A DNA stretch of 64,000 nucleotides from Desulfosporosinus acidiphilus SJ4 (lineage in GTDB: Bacteria > Bacillota > Desulfitobacteriia > Desulfitobacteriales > Desulfitobacteriaceae), in NCBI RefSeq assembly GCF_000255115.2, contig NC_018068.1:4807977-4871976 (forward strand). The letters are read 5' to 3'. Every line of letters starts with the position of its first letter. Within the stretch, counting starts at the first letter, position 1. Below the pieces are notes generated by a model. It did no database searches and was not told where the DNA came from. It saw only the letters and a program-made list of their open reading frames with translations. Position numbers and translations under genes: made by a program. This document shows, piece by piece, positions 1 to 6,873 of the stretch.

Positions 1-663
1 AAACGGCCAGCGGACAAAACTATTACTTGCCCCCACTAACTTCATAATTTGAATTTCCCGCCGTTTGGAAAAAACATTCATTTTAACATTAATTGAAATA
101 AGCACAACGGAAGCCGCGGAAAAGGCAGCTACCACACCGAGGCCAATCCATCTCAGCCATTTGGTGAATTCCAGAAGTTTATCCACATAGCCCTGTCCAT
201 AGCGCACTGTATCAATTTCCGGCAATGCTTGTATAGCATCTGCCAACGTCTTTACATCTTGAGGATTTGTAGCTTTTACCGTCAATTTATCCGGGAATGG
301 ATTTGTTCCTCCCAAATCTGTTACAAGATTGCTCTGGGATCCGCCTATGGTCTTTCCGAAATCTGATAAGGCCTGATCCTTTGTAACAAGAGTCACAGAA
401 GCAACCCCTGTCATCCCTTGAATTTGACCCTGCAGGGTTTGGACTTGGTCCGCTGTCGCATCATCTTTAACAAAGGCAGCAATTTCAAGTTGAGATTCAA
501 AAGATTGGGCCATATTGGCTGCATTTGCTAAAAAGAAGACCGAAAAGCCCAAAATAACCAGCGATACCATAACCGTTAGAACGGAAGCAATGCTTAACCA
601 AGGGTTGCGCTTCATCGAATGACCCGTTTCACGCAGAATATAACTGGGAAAATTAAACGTCAT
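1..663 (-). CDS. ftsX: Cell division protein FtsX (3' part outside window)
   Basis: This is the membrane partner of FtsE; FtsEX couples the divisome to peptidoglycan hydrolase activation. The reading frame starts with ATG at 663 and runs off the window at base 1, so about 221 N-terminal residues are visible. They show a basic cytoplasmic N-terminus, a first membrane segment around residues 22-45 (SVLTVMVSLVILGF), an extracellular domain of about 120 residues, and a second membrane segment near residues 172-192. This is followed by the conserved KRREIQIMKLVGAS stretch typical of FtsX/MacB-type permeases. The start overlaps the end of ftsE by 11 bp, so the two are translationally coupled. The C-terminal two membrane helices lie outside the window. 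The identification is firm from the ftsE pairing and the KRREIQIMKLVGA motif. Confidence 0.93.
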   Translation of the reverse strand, partial: MTFNFPSYILRETGHSMKRNPWLSIASVLTVMVSLVILGFSVFFLANAANMAQSFESQLEIAAFVKDDATADQVQTLQGQIQGMTGVASVTLVTKDQALSDFGKTIGGSQSNLVTDLGGTNPFPDKLTVKATNPQDVKTLADAIQALPEIDTVRYGQGYVDKLLEFTKWLRWIGLGVVAAFSAASVVLISINVKMNVFSKRREIQIMKLVGASNSFVRWPF

Positions 664-1339
664 AGCCGTAGCCCCCCATTTCCTCATCCCGCGCAACTCG
701 GCCATTTTCAATGGCAATGACTCGTTTTTGCATTTTATTAACAATTGCCCGAGCATGAGTGGCCATAACGATGGTGGTTCCTCTTTTGTTAATGTTAAAG
801 AGCAAATCCATAATTCCCCATGCCGTCTCCGGGTCAAGGTTTCCCGTCGGTTCGTCCGCAACTAATAAGGCGGGATTGTTAATTATGGCCCGAGCAACAC
901 AAACACGCTGCTGCTCTCCGCCGGATAATTCATTGGGAAAGGCTTTTTCCTTACCCGCAAGTCCGACAAGTTCCAACATGTTCCTTGTGCGGTTACGAAC
1001 CTCTCTTTTTGAGACACCGATCACTTCAAGAGCAAAGGCTACATTTTCATGAACCGTTTTATTGGGCAGTAACTTAAAATCCTGAAAGATTACCCCTATG
1101 CTGCGCCGCAGATAGGGAACTTCTCGTTCTCTCATCCGAACTAAATTTTTACCGTTGATTTGAACCTGTCCCCGAGTCGGAGTTTCATCCCGGTAGAGTA
1201 ATTTTATCAGAGTCGATTTACCCGCTCCGCTTGGGCCTACCAGAAAGACAAACTCCCCTTTGCCAATATTAAGATTGACATCTACGAGGGCCCTGGCACC
1301 ATTCGGATAAATCTTGGATACATTTTTTAACTGAATCAT
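653..1339 (-). CDS. ftsE: Cell division ATP-binding protein FtsE
   Basis: FtsE is the cytoplasmic ATPase of the FtsEX complex at the division septum. The 228-residue protein has Walker A GPSGAGKST at residues 35-43, the ABC signature LSGGEQQR at 138-145 and Walker B LLVADEP ending near 164, followed by the D-loop. The length is the family norm of 220-230. An AGGAGGA ribosome site lies just upstream of the ATG at 1339. The gene is the first of an ftsE-ftsX pair, and a divergent GntR operon lies upstream. In Bacillus ftsEX sits close to prfB and secA; here the GntR operon and a split transketolase separate ftsEX from prfB. Confidence 0.97.
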   Translation of the reverse strand: MIQLKNVSKIYPNGARALVDVNLNIGKGEFVFLVGPSGAGKSTLIKLLYRDETPTRGQVQINGKNLVRMREREVPYLRRSIGVIFQDFKLLPNKTVHENVAFALEVIGVSKREVRNRTRNMLELVGLAGKEKAFPNELSGGEQQRVCVARAIINNPALLVADEPTGNLDPETAWGIMDLLFNINKRGTTIVMATHARAIVNKMQKRVIAIENGRVARDEEMGGYGYDV

Positions 1340-1453
1340 ACAGTCCTCCTTGATTTTCGCGAGCCACGCCCTTTTTCTATAACCCTTATTAATTCGACAT
1401 CTCTCGCAATTTTCCTGTTTGCAAATTTAGTCAATGATAGGTTTTACATAATC

Positions 1454-1500
1454 TTGACATCTTCGCTTATACTGTATATACTGTTTATATACAGTATAAG
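1454..1500 (+). promoter_or_regulatory. SigA promoter embedded in a perfect operator palindrome for the GntR-ABC operon
   Basis: TTGACA at 1454-1459 and TATACT at 1477-1482 are separated by 17 bp, which is close to the ideal vegetative promoter. A perfect 15-bp inverted repeat, CTTATACTGTATATA at 1466-1480 and its complement at 1486-1500 with a 5-bp centre, covers the -10 box and the expected start site near 1489. YtrA-type GntR repressors bind such palindromes, so autorepression by the product of the gene at 1712 is the natural reading. The regulator assignment is inferred; the promoter and palindrome are seen directly. Confidence 0.8.
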
Positions 1501-1562
1501 CAACACCATTGTTTACACTATCAGACCCTCATGCCGCCAAGCGGCACCTTCAAAGAAAGAAC

Positions 1563-1678
1563 GTATAACTTTCAGTTGAATACTCCATGAAGAGTTAATA
1601 CGCCCTAGGACAGTGCCTGCAAGGATTCTAATTCGTGAAAAGACCGTGTTCGTGGACGCAGCTAAGTTTTCTTTAGCT
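1563..1678 (+). repeat. Leader copy of a three-copy intergenic element
   Basis: This stretch lies in the 5' leader of the GntR operon, about 75 nt after the predicted transcription start. It shares blocks, in the same order, with the reverse complements of 18026-18116 and 44620-44702: GTATAAC, a spacer, GTTG with TAC/ACT, GAAGAGTTAAT or GAAGGGCTAAT, CTAATTCGTG, AAGAC with GTGT, and AGCTAAGTTTTCTTTA. This copy carries about 33 extra bases between the GAAGAGTTAAT and CTAATTCGTG blocks. The first blocks can form a short hairpin (GTATAAC with GTTGAATAC), and AGCTAA with TTAGCT forms a second one just before the gntR ribosome site. The function is unknown. Confidence 0.5.
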
Positions 1679-1711
1679 CATTAATACTCAAAAGGAAGTG
1701 ACCGTCTTGCA

Positions 1712-2086
1712 ATGAACATCATTATTTCAAATTCTTCTTCAGAACCCATCTATCAGCAAATTGTCATGCAACTAAAGCATCTGATTCTCACCGGAAAACT
1801 TTCCGAAGCCGAAGCACTGCCTTCTATCCGCTCCTTAGCAAAAGAATTGCAAATCAGCGTGATTACTACTAAGAGAGCTTATGAAGACCTGGAAAGAGAA
1901 GGCTATATAGAAACGGTCGCCGGAAAAGGTTCGTTTGTTGCCGCTCAGAATCAAGAATTATTACGCGAACAACGCCTGCGTGTCGTAGAGGAAAAGGTTG
2001 CTGAAGCTATCAATGCTGCTAAAATCGCAGGTTTATCTCGAAACGAGCTTCTCGATATGTTTAAGCTGCTCTATGAGGATAGCTGA
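1712..2086 (+). CDS. GntR family transcriptional regulator, YtrA type
   Basis: This is a 124-residue DNA-binding repressor. Residues 10-77 form the GntR winged helix (PIYQQIVMQLKHLIL, then LPSIRSLAKELQISVITTKRAYEDLEREGYIETVAGKGSFV). Only a short C-terminal helical tail follows (residues 80-124), as in the YtrA subfamily, which lacks a large effector domain. The ATG at 1712 follows an AGGAAG site with a rather long spacing. YtrA-type genes usually head operons for ABC transporters, as here. The operator palindrome at 1466-1500 is the probable binding site, and the same protein would control the two downstream genes. The inducer is unknown; in relatives such operons respond to cell-wall-active antibiotics. 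Confidence 0.92.
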   Translation: MNIIISNSSSEPIYQQIVMQLKHLILTGKLSEAEALPSIRSLAKELQISVITTKRAYEDLEREGYIETVAGKGSFVAAQNQELLREQRLRVVEEKVAEAINAAKIAGLSRNELLDMFKLLYEDS

Positions 2087-2140
2087 TCACCAAGGCCTAT
2101 GCTCCCTCGCCAAACTAAAAATTATTAAGGAGGAAAAGCC

Positions 2141-3016
2141 ATGAATTCAACGGAAGATATCCTTTCCGTTCAAAATTTGACGAAAAGTTTTAAAGATTTT
2201 TCCTTACAATCTGTCAGTTTTAACCTGCCCCGCGGGTATGTAATGGGATTTATCGGGCCCAATGGTTCCGGTAAAACCACCACCCTGAAATTAATTATGA
2301 ATTTGCTTCATAAGGACAGCGGTGAGATAAAAGTTTTCGGGCTTGATCACCAAAAACATGCTCTTGAACTTAAAGAACGCCTTGGCTTCGTTTTCGATGA
2401 AAACCATTTTTATGATGACCTAACTATCCAAGACATGAGTCGTATCGTTGCATCGTTTTATAAGAATTGGCAGCCAAAAACCTTTGCCGGATATTTAAAA
2501 GACTTCAACCTCAATCCTAAGCAAAAGATAAAACAACTTTCCAAAGGAATGAAGATGAAATTTTCCCTGGCCGTTGCCCTTTCTCATCAAGCAGAGCTCT
2601 TAATCATGGATGAGCCGACTGCGGGCCTTGATCCTCTGGTTCGTTATGAGCTTTTAGAAATACTGACAAACCTGATTCAAGATGAGCGGAAATCGGTTTT
2701 CTTTTCCACCCATTTGACTTCCGACCTGGATAAGATTGCTGATTATGTGACGTTTCTTCACAAGGGCAGGGTTGTTTTAAGTTCTCCTAAAGATGATATC
2801 TTAGATAACTATGGAGTAATAAAAGGAGCACGGGAATTGCTGACCAACGAATTGAAAGGCTTATTCATTGGCCTCAAAACGAATCCATATGGGTTTGAAG
2901 GGCTTGTTCGAGACAAAAGGAGCTTACCACAAAGTTTTAAAGAACAGGTAGTCTTGGAAAAACCAACCTTAGAAGATGTTATGCTCTATACGGTAAGGGG
3001 GGTATCCGCATGCTGA
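2141..3016 (+). CDS. ABC transporter ATP-binding protein (YtrB-like)
   Basis: This is the cytoplasmic ATPase of an ABC-2 type exporter. The 291-residue protein shows Walker A GPNGSGKTT at 39-47, a signature LSKGMKMK at 133-140 (K at the third position rather than G, as is common in exporters of the CcmA/YtrB group), and Walker B LLIMDEPT at 153-160. The H-loop sits in FFSTHLTSDLD. A C-terminal part of about 80 residues beyond the core is typical of this group. The ribosome site AAGGAGG precedes the ATG at good distance. It overlaps the downstream permease gene by 7 bp. The substrate cannot be read from sequence. Confidence 0.93.
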   Translation: MNSTEDILSVQNLTKSFKDFSLQSVSFNLPRGYVMGFIGPNGSGKTTTLKLIMNLLHKDSGEIKVFGLDHQKHALELKERLGFVFDENHFYDDLTIQDMSRIVASFYKNWQPKTFAGYLKDFNLNPKQKIKQLSKGMKMKFSLAVALSHQAELLIMDEPTAGLDPLVRYELLEILTNLIQDERKSVFFSTHLTSDLDKIADYVTFLHKGRVVLSSPKDDILDNYGVIKGARELLTNELKGLFIGLKTNPYGFEGLVRDKRSLPQSFKEQVVLEKPTLEDVMLYTVRGVSAC

Positions 3017-3708
3017 ACGTCCTATATTTAGTAAAAAAGGACCTTCTTATTTTAAAACGCTATTTATGGGTGGCAGTTTTCTATGGCTTTTTTGCTCTTT
3101 TTGCATTTAACTACCTTCAAGAAGGAGCCCTGAGCGCCGCTTTAGTTGGAGTATCCTATACTCTGATTTCCCAAGCCTGCGCTCAAGACGATAAAAACAG
3201 ATCGGAAATCATGATGCTTTCCCTGCCGCTCTTGCGAAGGGACATAGTTTTAGCTAAATATCTCTCAATCTTTCTTTACGCGATCATTGGCCTGTTCTCT
3301 TATCTTTTGGCGCAAACACTCGTGTCAGTTACAGGAATGCCCATCAACGCAGCAAAAATAACCCTTCCTGGGATTTTAGGGGCCTTTTCCGCGCTAATCA
3401 TTCTTGTTTCCATTTATTTTCCGCTATACTTTAAATTAGGATATCTACGCTCCAGAATGATTGGTATGTTGGTATTCCTTGCCTGTTTCTTTTTGATCCC
3501 CTTTGTATATGGACTAATTACTCACTCCCCCGGTACAGGGCATAGTTTACTGCTGCAAACTTTATCAACAGCCTTGCATAGATTAGCCGGCTGGTTACAA
3601 TCTCAAGCGAATTGGCAAATTGCCATTTATCTCGGAGCTTTAAATCTTTTCTTGCTCAGCTTGTCAGCCGGAACTTCTCTGAAGTTTTATGCTCGGAGAG
3701 AATTTTGA
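3010..3708 (+). CDS. ABC-2 type transporter permease
   Basis: This 232-residue integral membrane protein is the partner of the ATPase encoded upstream. It has about six hydrophobic segments, beginning at residues 18-35 and ending at the C-terminus (IYLGALNLFLLSLSAG). Between the first two segments lies a region with CAQDDKNRSEIMMLSLPLLRRDIVLAKY, the typical pre-TM loop of ABC-2 permeases of the YtrC/YhcG kind. The start codon overlaps the end of the ATPase gene, with GGGGGGT as the ribosome site. A terminator follows at 3801. It probably exports a lipid, peptide or antibiotic, but this is not shown by the sequence. Confidence 0.85.
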   Translation: MLNVLYLVKKDLLILKRYLWVAVFYGFFALFAFNYLQEGALSAALVGVSYTLISQACAQDDKNRSEIMMLSLPLLRRDIVLAKYLSIFLYAIIGLFSYLLAQTLVSVTGMPINAAKITLPGILGAFSALIILVSIYFPLYFKLGYLRSRMIGMLVFLACFFLIPFVYGLITHSPGTGHSLLLQTLSTALHRLAGWLQSQANWQIAIYLGALNLFLLSLSAGTSLKFYARREF

Positions 3709-3800
3709 GCAGGCAGGGGCCCTGCCTCCACAGAAGAGATAAAGTATTTCCTACTAAAAACAAGAAACCTTAGATGAGAATATACCCCTAGAAAAATACC

Positions 3801-3840
3801 GGGCGTAACAAAACACTAAGTTTTATTACGCCCTTTTTGT
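3801..3840 (+). terminator. Bidirectional rho-independent terminator between convergent operons
   Basis: GGGCGTAA followed by AAAAC pairs with GTTTT and TTACGCCC across a short ACTAA loop, and a T-run follows at 3834-3838. The A-rich stretch on the other side gives a U-run for minus-strand transcription. It ends the GntR-ABC operon and probably also the transketolase operon that converges on it. Confidence 0.85.
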
Positions 3841-3858
3841 TTATCTTTATAAGCCGGA

Positions 3859-4797
3859 TTACTTTTTGGACAGCACTTCGCGAACGGCTTTAACGAGGTC
3901 TTCTTTCGTTAGACCATATTTTTCAAGAAGTTCATAAGGACGTCCGGATTCGCCAAAGGTATCCTTAAGCCCAACACGTACCATGGGTGTCGGCAGCTTT
4001 TCTCCCAGTATTTCCGCAACGGCGCTGCCCAAGCCCCCGATAATATTGTGTTCTTCGGCGGTGACGACGGCTCTTGTCTCCTTGGCAACCCGCAGGATGG
4101 TTTCTTCATCAATAGGTTTTACTGAAGAAACATTAACTACGCTGACGTTAATTCCTTCTGCTGCCAGCAGCTCGGCAGCTTCCAGGGCGCAGGCCACCAT
4201 TAAGCCATTAGCCATAATAGCAGCATCGCTTCCCTCTTTAAGAACCTTAGCCTTGCCAATTTCAAAATGGTAGTTTTCATCAAAAATCACAGGCACTTCT
4301 AATCTTCCCATCCGGATATAAACGGGACCCTTGTAATCAGCAGCTGCTAAGACCATCTGGCGGGTTTCTTCTCCGTCAGCAGGGACCAAAACCGTCATAT
4401 TAGGGAGGGCCCGCATGATAGCGACATCTTCTATGGCCTGATGAGAACCGCCGTCTTCTCCGACGGAAATTCCTGCATGGGTTGCCGCAATCTTCACATT
4501 TAATTTTGGATAGGCAATGGAATTGCGAATTTGCTCAAAGGCCCGCCCGGTTGCAAAAATGGCAAAACTGCTTGCAAAGGGGATTTTTCCGCCAACTGCC
4601 AGCCCAGCCGCAGTTCCTAAGAGGTTCGCTTCAGCTATACCCATATTAAAGAAACGTTCAGGATAATTCTTGCCAAATTCGGCTGTTTTCGTCGACTTTG
4701 ATAAATCAGCATCTAAAACAACTACATTAGGGTTTTCCTTCCCTAACGTCAGAAGAGCTTTGCCATAAGCATCTCGCGTTGCAACTTTATTCGCCAA
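3859..4797 (-). CDS. tkt: Transketolase, C-terminal (pyrimidine-binding plus C) subunit
   Basis: This is the second half of a split transketolase, which moves two-carbon units between sugar phosphates in the pentose phosphate pathway using thiamine diphosphate. I chose TTG at 4797, giving 312 residues, because AGGAGGG lies nine bases upstream and the product then begins with the family start (ANKVATRDAYGKALLTLG). A longer open frame upstream is coding sequence of the other subunit read in another frame. The Glu that activates the cofactor sits in NMGIAEANLLG. The C-terminal domain ends with DTFGESGRPYELLEKYGLT, a clear match. The start overlaps the N-terminal subunit gene by 11 bp, so both are made together. 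Confidence 0.93.
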   Translation of the reverse strand: MANKVATRDAYGKALLTLGKENPNVVVLDADLSKSTKTAEFGKNYPERFFNMGIAEANLLGTAAGLAVGGKIPFASSFAIFATGRAFEQIRNSIAYPKLNVKIAATHAGISVGEDGGSHQAIEDVAIMRALPNMTVLVPADGEETRQMVLAAADYKGPVYIRMGRLEVPVIFDENYHFEIGKAKVLKEGSDAAIMANGLMVACALEAAELLAAEGINVSVVNVSSVKPIDEETILRVAKETRAVVTAEEHNIIGGLGSAVAEILGEKLPTPMVRVGLKDTFGESGRPYELLEKYGLTKEDLVKAVREVLSKK

Positions 4798-5620
4798 GGG
4801 ATAAACCCTCCTCTCGTAATTCTTTGAGGGCCTGTTCAGCTTGCTCAGCATTCGGTGCATTGCCATGCCAACCGGCTTGATCTTCCATAAAGGAAACACC
4901 CTTGCCTTTCACAGTTTTGGCAATGAGAATCGTTGGTTTTCCTTTAACTTGTTTGGCTTCGGCAAAGGCCTTTTGCAGGGCCTCAATATCATGGCCGTCA
5001 ACTTCAATGACATTCCAGCAAAAAGCACGCCACTTATCGGTTAGTGGTGCGGTTGACATGACACTATCCGTCGTTCCGTCAATCTGCAAACCGTTAAAGT
5101 CTAAAATGGCCGTAAGATTATCCAGCTTATAATGTGCAGCAGCCATTGCTGCTTCCCAAATCTGTCCTTCAGCCATTTCTCCGTCACCAAGCAGCGCATA
5201 AACATGATAGTCTTTCTTCTCAAGCTTTCCTGCTAAAGCGATGCCATTGGCTACGGAAAGACCCTGCCCTAAGGAACCTGAGGACATATCGACTCCGGGA
5301 GTCTTTTTCATATCCGGATGTCCCTGCAGCATACGCCCCGTTTGGCGCAGCCCTTGAAGTTCCTCCTTGGGGAAATACCCTTTTTCAGCAAGCGCTGCAT
5401 AGAGAACCGGTGCCGCATGACCTTTGGATAAAACAAAACGGTCTCGATCGGCCCAATTGGGTTCTTGTGGATTTATTCTCATTTCTTGGAAATAGAGAGT
5501 TGCCACAATATCGGCTGCCGATAGGCTTCCCCCGGGATGGCCTGATTTTGCAGGTACCAGCATAGAAATAATGTCTTGACGAATGAGATTCGCTTTCCGT
5601 TTTAATTCAACAGTGGTCAA
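4787..5620 (-). CDS. tkt: Transketolase, N-terminal (TPP-binding) subunit
   Basis: This is the thiamine-diphosphate-binding half of the split transketolase. The chosen start is TTG at 5620, seven bases after AAAGGAGG, giving 277 residues, the usual length for this subunit. SGHPGGSLS lies at residues 26-34, and the cofactor motif begins with GDG at 145-147 and closes with Asn176 in LDFNG. A longer frame upstream (to 5680) lacks a ribosome site and family similarity. The pair is transcribed toward the terminator at 3801. Split transketolases are typical of clostridia and archaea. Confidence 0.94.
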   Translation of the reverse strand: MTTVELKRKANLIRQDIISMLVPAKSGHPGGSLSAADIVATLYFQEMRINPQEPNWADRDRFVLSKGHAAPVLYAALAEKGYFPKEELQGLRQTGRMLQGHPDMKKTPGVDMSSGSLGQGLSVANGIALAGKLEKKDYHVYALLGDGEMAEGQIWEAAMAAAHYKLDNLTAILDFNGLQIDGTTDSVMSTAPLTDKWRAFCWNVIEVDGHDIEALQKAFAEAKQVKGKPTILIAKTVKGKGVSFMEDQAGWHGNAPNAEQAEQALKELREEGLSLGE

Positions 5621-5695
5621 GTGATTCCCTCCTTTAGATCTCACCCAGGTATGGTGGTCAAACATTCGCTCAATAAACACGGTTCATTGGTCAAT

Positions 5696-6803
5696 CTAAT
5701 GAACCGTTTTGGTTTTCTGCAGATAGGCGGCAATAAATGAATCGATTTCCCCATCCATCACAGAGGACACGTTTCCCGTTTCAACATTCGTTCGGTGGTC
5801 CTTTACCATACTGTAGGGATGAAAGACATAAGAACGAATCTGACTGCCCCAAGCAATCTCTTGTTGTTCACCCCGCAGTTCCGAAATCTCATTTTCTTGT
5901 TCTTTACGTTTTAATTCTAATAATTTTGCCTGCAAAACCCGCATGGCCGAAGCTCGATTTTGAATCTGGGACCTCTCGCTCTGACATTGGACCACAATGC
6001 CCGTGGGAATATGAGTAATTCGTATGGCTGAATCCGTCTTGTTAACGTGTTGCCCTCCGGCCCCACCGGATCGGTAGGTATCTACCTTCAAGTCTTCCGG
6101 ATCTATTGCTATTTCCTGATTATCCTCGGCTACTTCCGGAATAACATCGACGGAAGCAAAGGAAGTATGCCGGCGGCCGGACGCATCAAAAGGAGAAATT
6201 CTCACCAGCCTGTGGACGCCTTTTTCCGACTTTGCATATCCATAGGCATTTTCGCCGCTAAAGGACAAGGTTGCACTCTTAATGCCTGCTTCCTCGCCTG
6301 GCAAGAAATCCAACGTTTCGACTTTATATCCGTGTCGCTCCCCCCACCGGGTATACATCCGGCAAAGCATTTGCACCCAATCTTGCGCTTCAGTGCCCCC
6401 CGCGCCGGCATGGAGAGTAACAATGGCATTGTTCCTGTCATAGGGTCCTGATAAAAGAAGTTCCAGTTCCAGGGCGTCGAATTTATCTAACAGCGCTTTA
6501 ATTCCTTGTTCGACTTCCGGCTCAAGAGTCACATCATCTTCTTCCACCGCTAACTGCCAAAGTGTTTCCGTTTCTTCTAAGTCCTTTTTTAATTCCTCAT
6601 AGAGTTTTACCTTTCCCTGGTGAAACGCTAAGTCTCGCATAATCTTTTGAGCTAGATCCGGATCATCCCATAAATCCGGGCGATGAAATTCTATCTCCAG
6701 AGCACTGATCTTATCGATTCTCTGAGTAACGTCAAAGAGAAACCCTCAAATCTGCCAGGCGCACATTTAAAGTTTCAAGATCCTTTTTCCAATCAGAAAG
6801 CAC
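5696..6803 (-). CDS. prfB: Peptide chain release factor 2, with programmed +1 frameshift
   Basis: RF2 reads UGA and UAA stop codons and releases the peptide. The gene is in two frames. A 23-codon first part runs from GTG at 6803 to CTT at 6735, then an in-frame TGA stands at 6734-6732. Skipping one base continues with [13 protein letters not shown] in the second frame to 5696, giving 368 residues, the family length. SPF, the stop-codon recognition tripeptide, falls at about 203-205 and GGQ at 249-251. GTG was chosen because AAGGGTG lies eight bases upstream; a TTG at 6809 is an alternative. RF2 controls its own level through the frameshift. It lies 70 bp after secA, as in Bacillus. Confidence 0.96.
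6732..6746 (-). promoter_or_regulatory. RF2 programmed +1 frameshift site
   Basis: On the minus strand the codons read AGG GTT TCT CTT TGA C. CTT TGA C is the canonical slippery site of bacterial prfB. A purine-rich TTGAGGG just upstream acts as the internal Shine-Dalgarno-like stimulator. When RF2 is scarce, the ribosome pauses at UGA and slips by one base into the main frame. Confidence 0.92.
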
Positions 6804-6873
6804 TGCCAATTCACCCTTCCAAATCTGATAATGGTTTAATTAAAACGTCTCTGTGGCTTCTTGGGTTCCGAAA

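Noticed and set aside
179-187. Isolated DnaA box TTATCCACA within ftsX, and another at 19038-19046
   Set aside because: Single 9-mers inside coding sequence are expected by chance at this window size.
1500-1711. Known riboswitch in the GntR leader
   Set aside because: I compared by eye with c-di-GMP, TPP, preQ1, guanidine and NiCo motifs; none of the conserved cores is present. Only the repeat element and small hairpins are seen.
5134-5565. Plus-strand 143-residue frame opposite the transketolase gene
   Set aside because: It lies antisense to a well-supported gene with catalytic motifs; a typical shadow frame.
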